Assembly (NCBI GenBank): GCA_018857735.1
Contig: JABMCL010002049.1
Span: 2,225,001 to 2,289,000, forward strand
Reading direction: 5' to 3'
Origin: Alviniconcha marisindica
Lineage: Eukaryota > Mollusca > Gastropoda > Provannidae
DNA: 64,000 nt
Position numbers and translations under genes: made by a program. Each line of letters begins with the position of its first letter. The stretch's first letter is position 1. Shown in pieces: positions 40,544 through 52,700 of the stretch. Below the pieces are notes generated by a model. That model ran no database searches and was not told where the DNA came from. It was given only the letters and a program-made list of their open reading frames with translations.

Positions 40544-43500
40544 GGTTCATCCCATACTGTTGCCCACATTTGACAGGTCTGACTCCGCTGATCACAAATT
40601 TCTCAACCACCCACACTGCACCCAAACGATGCACTACTGAATGAATCGCTTTGGGCCTTGGGCGTTGCCGCATCTGATCTCTTTCCGATTAAAACAAATC
40701 ACTCCGAGGCTAACACGTAACTGCGTACATCATGTGCGCGTGTTTATATCTTGAGCCGGTTACCAGATCAAACTGTGTACATCCTGTATGTGTCTTTATA
40801 TCTTGAGCCGGTTACCAGATCAAACTGTGTACATCCTGTATGTGTCTTTATATCTTGAGCCGGTTACCAGATCAAACTGTGTACATCCTGTATGTGTCTT
40901 TATATCTTGAGCCGGTTACCAGATCAAACTGTGTACATCCTGTATGTGTCTTTATATCTTGAGCCGGTTACCAGATCAAACTGTGTACATCTGAGCGTGT
41001 TTATATCTTGAGCCGGTTACCAGATCAAACTGTGTACATCCTGTATGTGTCTTTATATCTTGAGCCGGTTACCAGATCAAACTGTGTACATCCTGTAAGT
41101 GTCTTTATATCTTGAGCCGGTTACCAGATCAAACTGTGTACATCCTGTATGTGTCTTTATATCTTGAGCCGGTTACCAGATCAAAGGACGGTGACGGTCC
41201 GAACTTGACTAAAAACTGGTTCTGTCTTATGTTGTACACACCTGTGTCAGCGAACGTCCCTCAAATGGACAGCATGCCACTTGGGGGCGACCTGTTATTT
41301 GAGAATGGTAAAAGTAAGTAAAACACGGTGCACAGAAACCATAAGGTTTATTAGGGAGGGGTGTTTTTGAGGATGGTAGGTAGGTAGGTAGGTAGTGTTG
41401 CTTAATGTCCTCAGATGTCAGTTGACATATTAGGGACAAGCTGTGACCAATGCCGAAGCATGGTTCAATATAGCTTACGTCCACGGAAACCAGAAGGCTC
41501 GTTAGGACGGACAGCCCAGGACGGCCACCTCGACTCTCACACAGCTCCTGAACTATGATTTGAGGATGGACCTCTGGTGGAGTTTATGTACCCTGTATTG
41601 ACTCGCGTGCCAGGTGAGAGTTACCTTAGGCAACTCGGGTATTTGCTGTTGTGTTCGTGTTGACGTCTTTCGAGCGTTATGCGTGTGTGTATGTGCGCGC
41701 GCGCGCGCGTGTGTGTATACATGCACTTAAAATTGTCTCTACGGACAAAATATCGCGCTTTACAAATACTTGTATTATTATTAATTCTCTAACTAAAACA
41801 TATAGTTTATTCATTTAGCTTTTATAAATAAATTTTAAAAAAGGAAAAAAAAGGAGGGGCGGGGCACACAGAGAGAGAGACAGACAGACAGACAGGCAGA
41901 CAGAGAGAGACAGAAACATTATTGACAAACGCAGGTGAAAGTCTTTTCCAGTCGATAGCAGCACTCTCCTGCCCACCCGCCAACCCCCACCCCACCGCGG
42001 TGACGTCACAACCGACACCGGACACCGCTCGGTGCTGCGGTTTCTGCCTCCCGCCGTCGCCACTGGGACAGCAGCGCGCACCGCCCTCCGTACAAAGGGC
42101 AGTCCTACCCCTAGTCAATGTCATATCGCACACGGGCCACACCACAGCGGTTGCTGTGGGAATAAGGCTGCCTCATTAGCGGCGGGGACAACAACAGCGG
42201 CGGGGCGGGGGGGTGGGGGGGGGGGGGGAGGGGGGAGGGAAAAAGGGGGCGGGGGGCGTGGGGGTCGCTCAGCGGAGGGTTAGCTGTGCAGAAGGGCTCG
42301 GTTCGATTCGGCAAGATGGAGCGGGTGCGCTGCGAGACCAAAAAAAATTGTGTGAGCCGGTCTGTCCCAGCGGTAAAGGCGTTTAGACTGTAAGCAGACG
42401 GGCCTCGGTTCGATTCGGCAAGATGGAGCGGGTGCGCTGCGAGACCAAAAAAAATTGTGTGAGCCGGTCTGTCCCAGCGGTAAAGGCGTTTAGACTGTAA
42501 GCAGACGGGTCTCGGTTCGATTCGGCAAGATGGAGCGGGTGCGCTGTGAGACCAAAAAAAATTGTGTGAGCCGGTCTGTCCCAGCGGTAAAGGCGTTTAG
42601 ACTGTAAGCAGACGGGTCTCGGTTCGATTCGGCAAGATGGAGCGGGTGCGCTGCGAGACCAAAAAAAATTGTGTGAGCCGGTCTGTCCCAGCGGTAAAGG
42701 CGTTTAGACTGTAAGCAGAAGGGCCTCGGTTCGATTCGGCAAGATGGAGCGGGTGCGCTGCGAGACCAAAAAAAATTGTGTGAGCCGGTCTGTCCCAGCG
42801 GTAAAGGCGTTTAGACTGTAAGCAGAAGGGTCTCGGTTCGATTCGGCAAGATGGAGCGGGTGCGCTGCGAGACCAAAAAAAATTGTGTGAGCCGGTCTGT
42901 CCCAGCGGTAAAGGCGTTTAGACTGTAAGCAGAAGGGCCTCGGTTCGATTCGGCAAGATGGAGCGGGTGCGCTGCGAGACCAAAAAAAATTGTGTGAGCC
43001 GGTCTGTCCCAGCGGTAAAGGCGTTTAGACTGTAAGCAGAAGGGCCTCGGTTCGATTCGGCAAGATGGAGCGGGTGCGCTGCGAGACCCCTCCCTGCCCC
43101 AAAAAAAGAAGATTGTGTGAGCCGGTTTGGCCTAGCGGTAAAGGCGTTTAGGCTGGTAAACAGAAGGGCCTCGGTTCGATTCCCAGCTTCGGCTCGGCAC
43201 TCCTTTCTCTTCAAAAAGGTTGTGGTCTGTGGACAGTCTTGTGACTTTGTCCCTCACAATTAATGAAACATTAAAATGTCTCTCATTGCTGCCAATCTTA
43301 ATGCAGGAGTCATTCTGGTGGCGACAGTGTAGTGACAGGTATTTAATCTCCCTCCCTCTTCCCCCACCTCCGTACCCCCTTCTCCCCGTCCCTAATAAGC
43401 TTTATGGTTTCTGTGGAAGTTAAGCGCCATGTTTGCTTGGCCTACCGGTAAAGGCGTTTAGGCTAGGGGCTGGTAAGCGCCCCTCGGTTCGATTCCCCGC

Positions 43501-46500
43501 TTCGGCTCTCCTTTTTCTTCAAAAGATGTGGCTTGCGGACCCTGTCTTCTGGCTTTGCCCCTAACAATGGATGAAACAGTCTCATCGCTCTCCATCTTAA
43601 AACAGGAATCATTCTGGTGGTGACAGTGTAAGGTTAGGCATTGCCTCCCCCCACCCCCAGCGGATCTCGGTCCCCGCCGCCTGTACCTCTCCATAGAAAA
43701 CTTGGCGTTAGAGAAGTCGAAAGCCTCTCCATAGAAAACTTGGCGTTAGAAAAGTCGAAAGCCTCTCCATAGAAAACTTGGCGTTACAGAAGTCTAAAGC
43801 CTCTCCATTGATAGAAAACTTGGCGTTACAGAAGTCTAAAGCCTCTCCATTGATAGAAAACTTGGCGTTACAGAAGTCTAAAGCTTCTCCACTGATAGAA
43901 AACTTGGCGTTACAGAAGTCTAAAGCCTCTCCATTGATAGAAAACTTGGCGTTACAGAAGTCTAAAGTCTCTCCATTGATAGAAAACTTGGCGTTACAGA
44001 AGTCTAAAGCCTCTCCATTCATAGAAAACTTGGCGTTACAGAAGTCTAAAGTCTCTCCATTGGCACAGCACACATTCTGGCCTACTCCTGGCTTTAAAGC
44101 GAGAACATCTGGCAGTTCTGGGTTTTGTGAGTTGGTTTGGTCTAGCGGTAAGGCGTTAGACTGGTAAGCGGAAGGACCTCGGTTCGATACCGCTTCGGCT
44201 CTCCTTTCTCTTCAAAAAGGTTGTGGTTTGTGGACACTGTCCTGTGACTTTGTGCATCACTTCCTACTGAAACATTAAAATGGCTCTCATCGCTGCCCAT
44301 CTTAATGCAGGTATCATTCTGGTGGTGACAGTGTAGCGATAGGTATATAATCCCCCCCCCCGCCCCCCCCAATAATCCTTATGGTTTCTGTGGACGTTAA
44401 GCACCATGTTTACTTAGCTCTGGGTTCTCAACAGAGGAGGGAACATCAATTTCCGCGTCCGAAGTACCCTACTGCGGGATTAATACAGAGAAAACGGGTA
44501 CAGAGGGAAACCGGTGACAACAGATCAGTGACAGGAGTGGGAAGGTTTAAGAGTAACAGATCAACGACATTAGAGAAGGGGGGGGGGGGGGAGAGACAAA
44601 TAGCCTTGAGAGAGAGAGTGGAAGGGGGGGGGGGGGGGGATAACAGAGCAATGACTTTATTTAGAGACATAAGATGAAGGGGGAGGGGGGGATAGAGTTT
44701 TTAGATCAAAGACTAGAGAGACTGGAGTGGAAGAACTGGAAGGGAGGAAGACAGGAAATGAGGGGGAGGGGGGGGGGGGGGATGTTAGAGACGACAGCTC
44801 AACGAACTCGCTGACAGAAGTAAAAATAACACATCAAAGAATCCACGGTTAGGCGAGGTGGAGGATGGGACAGAGATGACAGATAGAGAGACTTCAAAGA
44901 CAGACCTGCAATGGGAAGGGGGGGGGGGGGGGGGGGGGGGGCAGAGTCGACATTATTGAATTCACACACAAAAAAAGGACTGGAACGGGAGGGAAGACGG
45001 ACACCAGACACCAAAAAAAAAAAACAGAAAGAAAAAACAAGCCAGTGACCTTACAGAAAAGAAACGGCACGCGTGACCAGGGAAGGCACGGGTAAAGCAG
45101 TTAACAGATCAGCGACTCCTGGCGGCGCCAAAGGAAGCTGCGCCCCTGACGACAGTACGCGCAGTGGAAACGTGATGACGTCTGACTTGCGTAGGACTGG
45201 AAGTGCGTCAGTGTCGCGACAAATAAAAGAGCAGCTAGAAGGGAGAGAGGGGAGGTAAGGCGGGGAGGTAGGCGGGGGGGGGGGGGGGGGCAAGAGTCTC
45301 CGTAGGAAGACGGAAAACCAGGGAGGAGGAAGAGTACAGACCATGCTGGGAAAACATCCTGTCACGTAACTCGCTGTTGACACCACATGCACGTAGCATC
45401 GCTGACAAGAACACGTACGAGACTGTATTCCTACGTTAGTTACAGAACTCGAAGAAAACAATCAATGTTCATGACAAAATGCTGTGACACATCTGAATTA
45501 TTTTTATTGGGGGGGGGGCACTGATCAGCAGACAGGATTCACCAAGCGTCTTGGCAGCCAGATCTCAACGTTGCATAATACTGCGTGCGCGTTTGTCCAC
45601 ATCTCAACTCGAAGGCCCACTGGCGAGCCTGTTGAGCAGTCCCGCACACTGACGTCATTCCTGCATGATGTTGTTGTTGAAGCTTTACGTCCACAAAAAC
45701 CGCAGGCTTATTAGGGACGGGAGCCCAGGACGGCCACCTCGACTTTCACACAGCTCCTGAGCTCTGCATGACGTTTGGTTGAGTGTTGCTTTACGTACAC
45801 AAAAACCGTAGGCTTATTAGGGACGGGAGCTCAGGACGGCCACCTCGACTTTCACACAGCTCCTGAGCTCTGCTGCATTATGATGATGATGAAGTGATGC
45901 TTAATGTCCTCAGATGTCAGTTGACATATTAGGGACAAGCTGTGACCAATTCCGAAGCATGGTTCAATATAGCTTTACGTCCACGGAAACCAAAAGGCTC
46001 GTTAGGACGGACAGCCCAGGACGTCCACCTCGACTCTCACATAGCTCCTGAACTATGTGTAGAACTGTAGGTAGGTAGTATTGATTAATGTCTTCAGATG
46101 TCAGCTGACATATTAGGGACAAGCTGTGACCAATGCCGAAGCACGGTTCAATATAGCTTTACGTCCACGGAAACCAGAAGGCGCGTTAGGACGGACAGCC
46201 CAGGACGTCCACCTCGACTCTCACACAGCTCCTGAACTATGACTGCTGCATGATGACCGTTCCAGCAGATTCACACAGCGGCACACTGACTGCATGGGGA
46301 ACGGAAGAAGCGAAGGAGCATCAGGGGCCTCTCTCCACAGGAGCGGCACAGAGACAAAAATATGGACACAGAGCGGTTTTTGACTCCATTTTGGCTTCTG
46401 CCTGAAAAACAACAACAGCAAGAAAAACAATTTGTGCCCAGCGGTCTGTATCAGTGACGTCATGAACAAGGTCAGCCTGTGTGGCAAAATATCAAATACG

Positions 46501-48651
46501 TCACCAGCCAACCCTTTTTCTTCTTTTTTGTTTTGGGTGTGCTTAACAAACCAGACCGGCTGTGCTGGTTTTGTGCCCGTGGCACGCGAGGAGGTCATCA
46601 GAATGATAGGCCTCGCATAGGTAACACTCAAATAAGCAGGCTGCTTCTGTGTTTCCTGTACTTATTTGTTGAACTTATGATTACGATGAATGAATACATT
46701 TTGTTTAAACCATAGGCCTCGCATTCCAGACGAGGTGTGTTGGTTTTGTGCCTGTGGTGTTGTAATTAGACTGATAGGCCTCGCAAACCAGACAGGCTCT
46801 TGGTTTTGATGGGGGGGGGGGGGGGGGGGGGGGCAATAAGACTGATAGGCCTAACAAAGCAGAGGGGCTGTGTCGGTTTTTCTGGCTGTGGCGTATGTGT
46901 GTGTGTGTATATTTGGGGGGAGGGGGGGAGCAACAAGACTGATAGGCCTAACAAATCAGGCGGGCTGTGTTGGTTTTGCTGGCTGTGGCGTGTGTGTGGT
47001 GGGGGGGGGGGGGGGGGGGGTAATAAGACTGATAGGCCTAACAAACCAGAGGGGCTGTGTTGGTTTTGCTGGCCGTGGCGTGTGGAGGGCCAATTAGACT
47101 GCTATAATAGGCCTAACAAAGCAGACGGGCAGTGTGGAATCGCTGGCTACGGCAGCGTGTGAGGGGCCAGTGCAAGTTGCGGAGCGCGCCAGCCGCCTGA
47201 CTGTCACCGCAACACCAACCCCAAGAGGCCAGGCCTGCCTCACGCACAGGCACCCGACAAGTCAAGCGACGTCGAGAAGTAAAATCCGAGTTCTGCAGCA
47301 GCAGCCCGACAAAACACCGTGAAAAGAGTGAATGTACGCCAGCAGAAGGCGGAAACGACCCAGGGAAACGAACAGGTACTCGTAAAACAACGGACCCAGG
47401 GAAACGAGCAGGTACTTGTAAAACAACTGACCCAGAGAAACGAGCGGGTACTCGTAAAACAACTGACCCAGGGAAACGAGCAGGTACTCGTAAAACAACT
47501 GACCCAGGGAAACGAGCAGGTACTCGTAAAACAACTGACCCAGGGAAACGAGCAGGTACTCGTAAAACAAGGTGGAACAACTGACCCAGGGAAACGAGCC
47601 GGTACTCGTAAAACAACTGACCCAGGGAAACGAGCAGGTACTCGTAAAACAAGGTGGAACAACTGACCCAGGGAAACGAGCCGGTACTCGTAAAACAAGC
47701 TGGAACACTAAATGACCCAGGGAAATAAGCAGGTACCCCTACAACAAGGCCGAACAAACGACCCAGGGAAACAAGCAGGTATTCTTACAACAAAGCTGAA
47801 CAAAGAACCCAGGGAAATGAGCAGGTACTCCTAAAACAAGGCAGAACAAATGACCCAGGGAAACAAGCACGTACTCCTACAACAAAGCTGAACAAATGAC
47901 CCAGGGAAACGAGCACGTACTCCTACAACAAGGCTGAACAAACGACCCAGTGAAATGAGCAGGTACTCCTACAACAAGGCCGAACAAACGACCCACGGAA
48001 ACGAACAGGTACTCCTACAAGGCCGAACAAACGACCCAGGGAAACAAGCAGGTACTCCTACAACAAGGCTGAACAAACGACCCAGGGAAACAAGCAGGTA
48101 CTCCTACAACAAGGCTGAACAAACGACCCAGGGAAACAAGCAGGTACTCCTACAACAAGGCTGAACAAACGACCCAGGGAAACAAGCAGGTACTCCTACA
48201 ACAAGGCAGAACAAACGACCCAGGGAAACAAGCAGGTACTCCTACAACAAGGCTGAACAAACGACCCAGTGAAATGAGCTGGTACTCCTACAACAAGGCC
48301 GAACAAACGACCCACAGAAACGAACAGGTACCCCTACAAGGCTGAACAAACGACCCAGGGAAACAAGCAGGTACTCCTACAACAAGGCCGAACAAACGAC
48401 CCAGGGAAATGACCAAACTGCGCAAAAGCCAGATGGGACAGACTGAAGCCCCCTAACAACGTTTGAAAAGAAAGCGTTAAAAAAGAAGGAGCCAAAATCG
48501 ATTTATCAGCAGAGACAATCGTGCTCGATATACTCTCTCACGAGGTGCTTTAGCAGTATTATATATTCTTGAATATATGCCTTTATTAATATTAGTGAAG
48601 TATCCCGCGAGTCTTAAAACACACACAGGAACACGTACGTTTTCTGGCTTA

Positions 48652-48719
<68 letters not shown>

Positions 48720-48724
48720 AGTGT

Positions 48725-48798
<74 letters not shown>

Positions 48799-49659
48799 TG
48801 TGTGTGTGTGTGGGGGGGGGGGGGGGCCACAGGGAAAGGAAAAACATATTTTTAAAATACTTAATTATGTGGTAATAAAGATGAAAGGAATTGAATGCGG
48901 GAACAAGAGGGAGGCGGGGGTAGTTTGCATGATTTCAGTTAGGTGGTGGTGGTGAGTGGGGAGATGGGGGGGGGGGGGGGGGGAGCAGTGCAACCAGCGG
49001 CTGTGCGGCAGTGGCGGCCGCCTAGTGACAGCCAGCATGCGACGGCGACGGCATTTTATTGATCTGCCGCCACCCCCCACCCCCACATCTCCCCACGCCT
49101 TCTTCTCTCCTCTCTGTCCAGGCTTCACGCCGCCCCTTGCGCTCTCCGTCCACCCGGCCCCCCCCACCCCCCCCCCTTCCACTCGACTCAGCCACTCACC
49201 GCCCACTCCCTAACCTCCCCGGCGACCCCCACGTGCACCCCCTCCCTACCCCCTCAGCCATTCGCCATGCTAATCGCCCTGTTTACGGCACTGGCCTGTT
49301 TGTCTCGCATTTATTATGTCCATGTAAACTTCATCTCTTTCTTATCGACCCAGTTCCCTCCAGCACATATGAGGGCACGTGTTGTGCATCAGCATCAGAC
49401 AGACATGCAGACAGTCCTTTTTCTGCCATTCGGCTCTACACTATATTCTTTTTTTTTTTTAAATATTATATATATATATATATAAAAAAAAATTATGGGT
49501 TGATCTTGTCATCTCCGTCAGCACAGGTTGCCAGTATGTTTGCCGTAAGCTTCATCTGCTTCTGGTACTAGGATTGTATTGCTGTTTTTCCACTGAATGC
49601 AAGTCCACTGAGCCTACAGGCTGGCTGGTCTGTGGTAGTGTGAGTGAGTGTGTGAGTGT

Positions 49660-49743
<84 letters not shown>

Positions 49744-52700
49744 TGAGTGAGTGAGTGAGAGTGTGTGTGTGTTTATGGTGTGTGTTCTGAATGTATGTGT
49801 GTGTGTGCACATGCACGCCAGTATGTGCATGTGTTACTATGTGCATGCATACGTGCGTGCTACCCCAACAGCAAAACAACTTTTCCAACTTACATGGAAT
49901 ACACAAGTAACTTGCCCATATCTGATCTTGAACTAGGTACAGTGAAAACTATCTCAGCAAAACTCGGCATTATTCAATGGTGAGCCTCATCATAACTGGT
50001 CTTTAAAAAAAAAATGCTTTCACAAAAGACTGGCCCTGTCATCTCTCAACTTCAGGAAACTAACCAGCGGATTCGTACCTTAGAAACTAGGGAAACCAGC
50101 TCAGACCTCTTTGACAGGGAAGTAAGTAACTGGATTTTATCATGCTGTCGGCAGCTCCTTCAGGGTCACCTCTGGACCAACATACGCTGCCACACAGGTC
50201 AACACACATGTTGAGCTATTCTCATGCACCTGAAAGTGAGATCTACAAACTCGGCCCAAACACAAATACAGCACAGGGAAAATGATAACAGGCCAGAAAG
50301 GCTCCACTCCCTAAGCAGGCATTAGAAAACACCACCACCAGAGCCTGAGCCAACCGATCCAGCAGTCACCATTTCATGATCCATCACTGGCAGCCTCTTG
50401 CAGAAACAGGCATTTTCTGGAAGATATTCTTTTCTTCTCAGTACTACTTCCTCTTGTTGATACAGGTGGTGGTTTAAAACAATAAATACAGGGGGTGGGG
50501 GTGGGGGGCCTAGTGTACGAACTTCATTGCCTCTTTCAAGGTTTTTTCTTTGAAAGATGAAGCGAGGGGACTGTGGGGAAAGGGTGTGGGAAGGGGACAG
50601 TGGGGAAAGGGTGTGGGAAAAGGATGTGGGATGGGGACTGTGGGGAAAGGATGTGGGAAGGGGACTGAGGGGAAAGGGTGTGGGAAGGGGACTGAGGGGA
50701 AAGGGTGTACGAAGGGGACTGTGGGGAAAGGGTGTGGGAAGGGGACTGTGGGGGAAAGTGTGTGGGAAGGGGACTGTGCGGAAAGTGTGGGAAGGGGACT
50801 GTGGGAAACTGTGGGAAGGGGACTGTGGGGAAAGGGATGCACAGAAGGGACTGTGCGATAAAATTGGGGATATTCCCTAAGTGCATAGCACCACATGCAT
50901 TACACTTAAATTTCCCAGTGTGCACAGCATCATGTGGACAATACTTCAACTTTTCCTGTCAACTGAAATGGCAATCACGCCTTCACTGGCCTCAGTCATG
51001 GAACACGTGCAAGTAAAGCAAGCAATGACGAGTCCAGCAGCTGTTCATGAACTTCAAGCACACAAGGAGCTTCCTCCTCCTGCTACACATAGACACGGAG
51101 CGCAAACAACATCAAGGAAAAGGCTCACCTTCTTCTTCTTCCTGGCCCTTGCCTCAGCAAGCTTTTTGATTGGCCGAGCGTCAATGGCACGCATCTTCAT
51201 CATGTACTCCTGCACCTCTTCCTGCAACACAAAAAATATGACATGAACATTCACTCACCCACTCAGAGAGTTAAACATGAACAAAATCTACTCAACATTG
51301 CTTCTTCTTCTCTCTCTATAACTTAAGCATTACTACTCTGCCCAATCCAATACTAAATCAACAGTGGAGCTGAACTGAATGAAAATATGTTAACCTCTTT
51401 AATGTCCCCATCTGCCACATACCCACACAAAAACCGTTATCTAAACAGACTATGAATTAGTACACGGTGCTTAGAAGCTTCCATAGAAAATAATGCCTGT
51501 TCATAGTGCACACAAAATTAATGCTCTCACAAGCTAAAACTACAAAAATATCTGAACAATAATACAGCTCACCCATACCTTCCCAGAAAACCCAAAATAA
51601 AGACAGAAGCATACACAGTAGCTATATAATGGGGTGGGCAGGAAAAATAATAATCACATTTACAAAGTTTTACATGAGCAGAGAGACAGAGAAGAAAAGA
51701 TTGATTACTGCCCATGCTAAAATTGTATATGGAAACATGTCTCTCTGCTGCACATAATGTAAACTTTAAACTCTAGTTAACACACACACACATGTCATAG
51801 GGCAATCATTCAGCTGTTCTAGAGGTAAATCCTTCCTCCCAAACATTAATTAAATATCATACACAAATAAACAATCACAATAAATGAAGGGGGGGGGGTG
51901 GGGTAGGGGGGTGGGTGTTAGATAAGTTACCTTGGTGACTGGCATTTGTCTGTGGCAGTGTTTCTTCTCATCTCTGGAAAACCAGTCAGGCAAATCCTCC
52001 TCTTCACCTTTCATGTACCTGTTGAAATGCACACTCATAAAACCACTGAGATGTTGCAAAGAAAACCCCTGTGCTGTCGCAATGAAGGTCCCAAAGCTAT
52101 TGCAATGAAAGGTCATTGGCTATTGCAATACAATCCCCAAGCTATTGCAATGCAAGGTCATCAGCTGCTGTAATACAATCCCCAAGCTATTGCAATGCAA
52201 GGTCATCAACTGTTGCAGCGAAAATCCCCAAGCAACTACAAGGTCATCAGCTATTGCACTGGAAATCCCCAAGCTGTTGCAATGCAAGGTCATCAGCTGT
52301 TGCAATGAAAATCCCCAAACTGTTCCCATGCAAGGTAATCAGCTGTTGCAATGAAAATCCCCAAACTGTTGCAATGCAAGGTCATCAGCTGTTGTGATGA
52401 AAATCCCCAAACTGTTGCAATGCAAGGTCATCAGCTGTTGCAATGAAAATCCCCAAACTGTTCCCATGCAAGGTAATCAGCTGTTGCAATGAAAATCCCC
52501 AAACTGTTGCAATGCAAGGTCATCAGCTGTTGTGATGAAAATCCCCAAACTGTTGCAATGCAAGGTCATCAGCTGTTGTGATGAAAATCCCCAAACTGTT
52601 GCAATGCAAGGTAATCAGCTGTTGTGATGAAAATCCCCAAACTGTTGCAATGCAAGGTCATCAGCTGTTGTGATGAAAATCCCCAAACTGTTGCAATGAA

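Larger units (their letters stand above)
24344..51128 (-). other. FTSJ3 giant intron 15 (about 26.8 kb)
   Basis: It lies between exons 15 and 16, with donor gtgagc and acceptor tgtgcag. It holds a LINE fragment, three SINE families, a hairpin family, a foldback element and tandem arrays that fill roughly a fifth of it. I recognise no host gene in it. The many open frames here follow repeat units of 36, 42 or 48 bp. Confidence 0.85.

Noticed and set aside
43778..44167. 14-residue peptide-repeat protein ([14 protein letters not shown]) on the plus strand
   Set aside because: The unit derives from SINE A tail sequence and the minus strand is equally open, so there is no sign of selection for coding.
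47113..47757. 214-codon and two other overlapping minus-strand frames
   Set aside because: Three frames over the 36-bp array are open at once, so this is repeat length, not coding.
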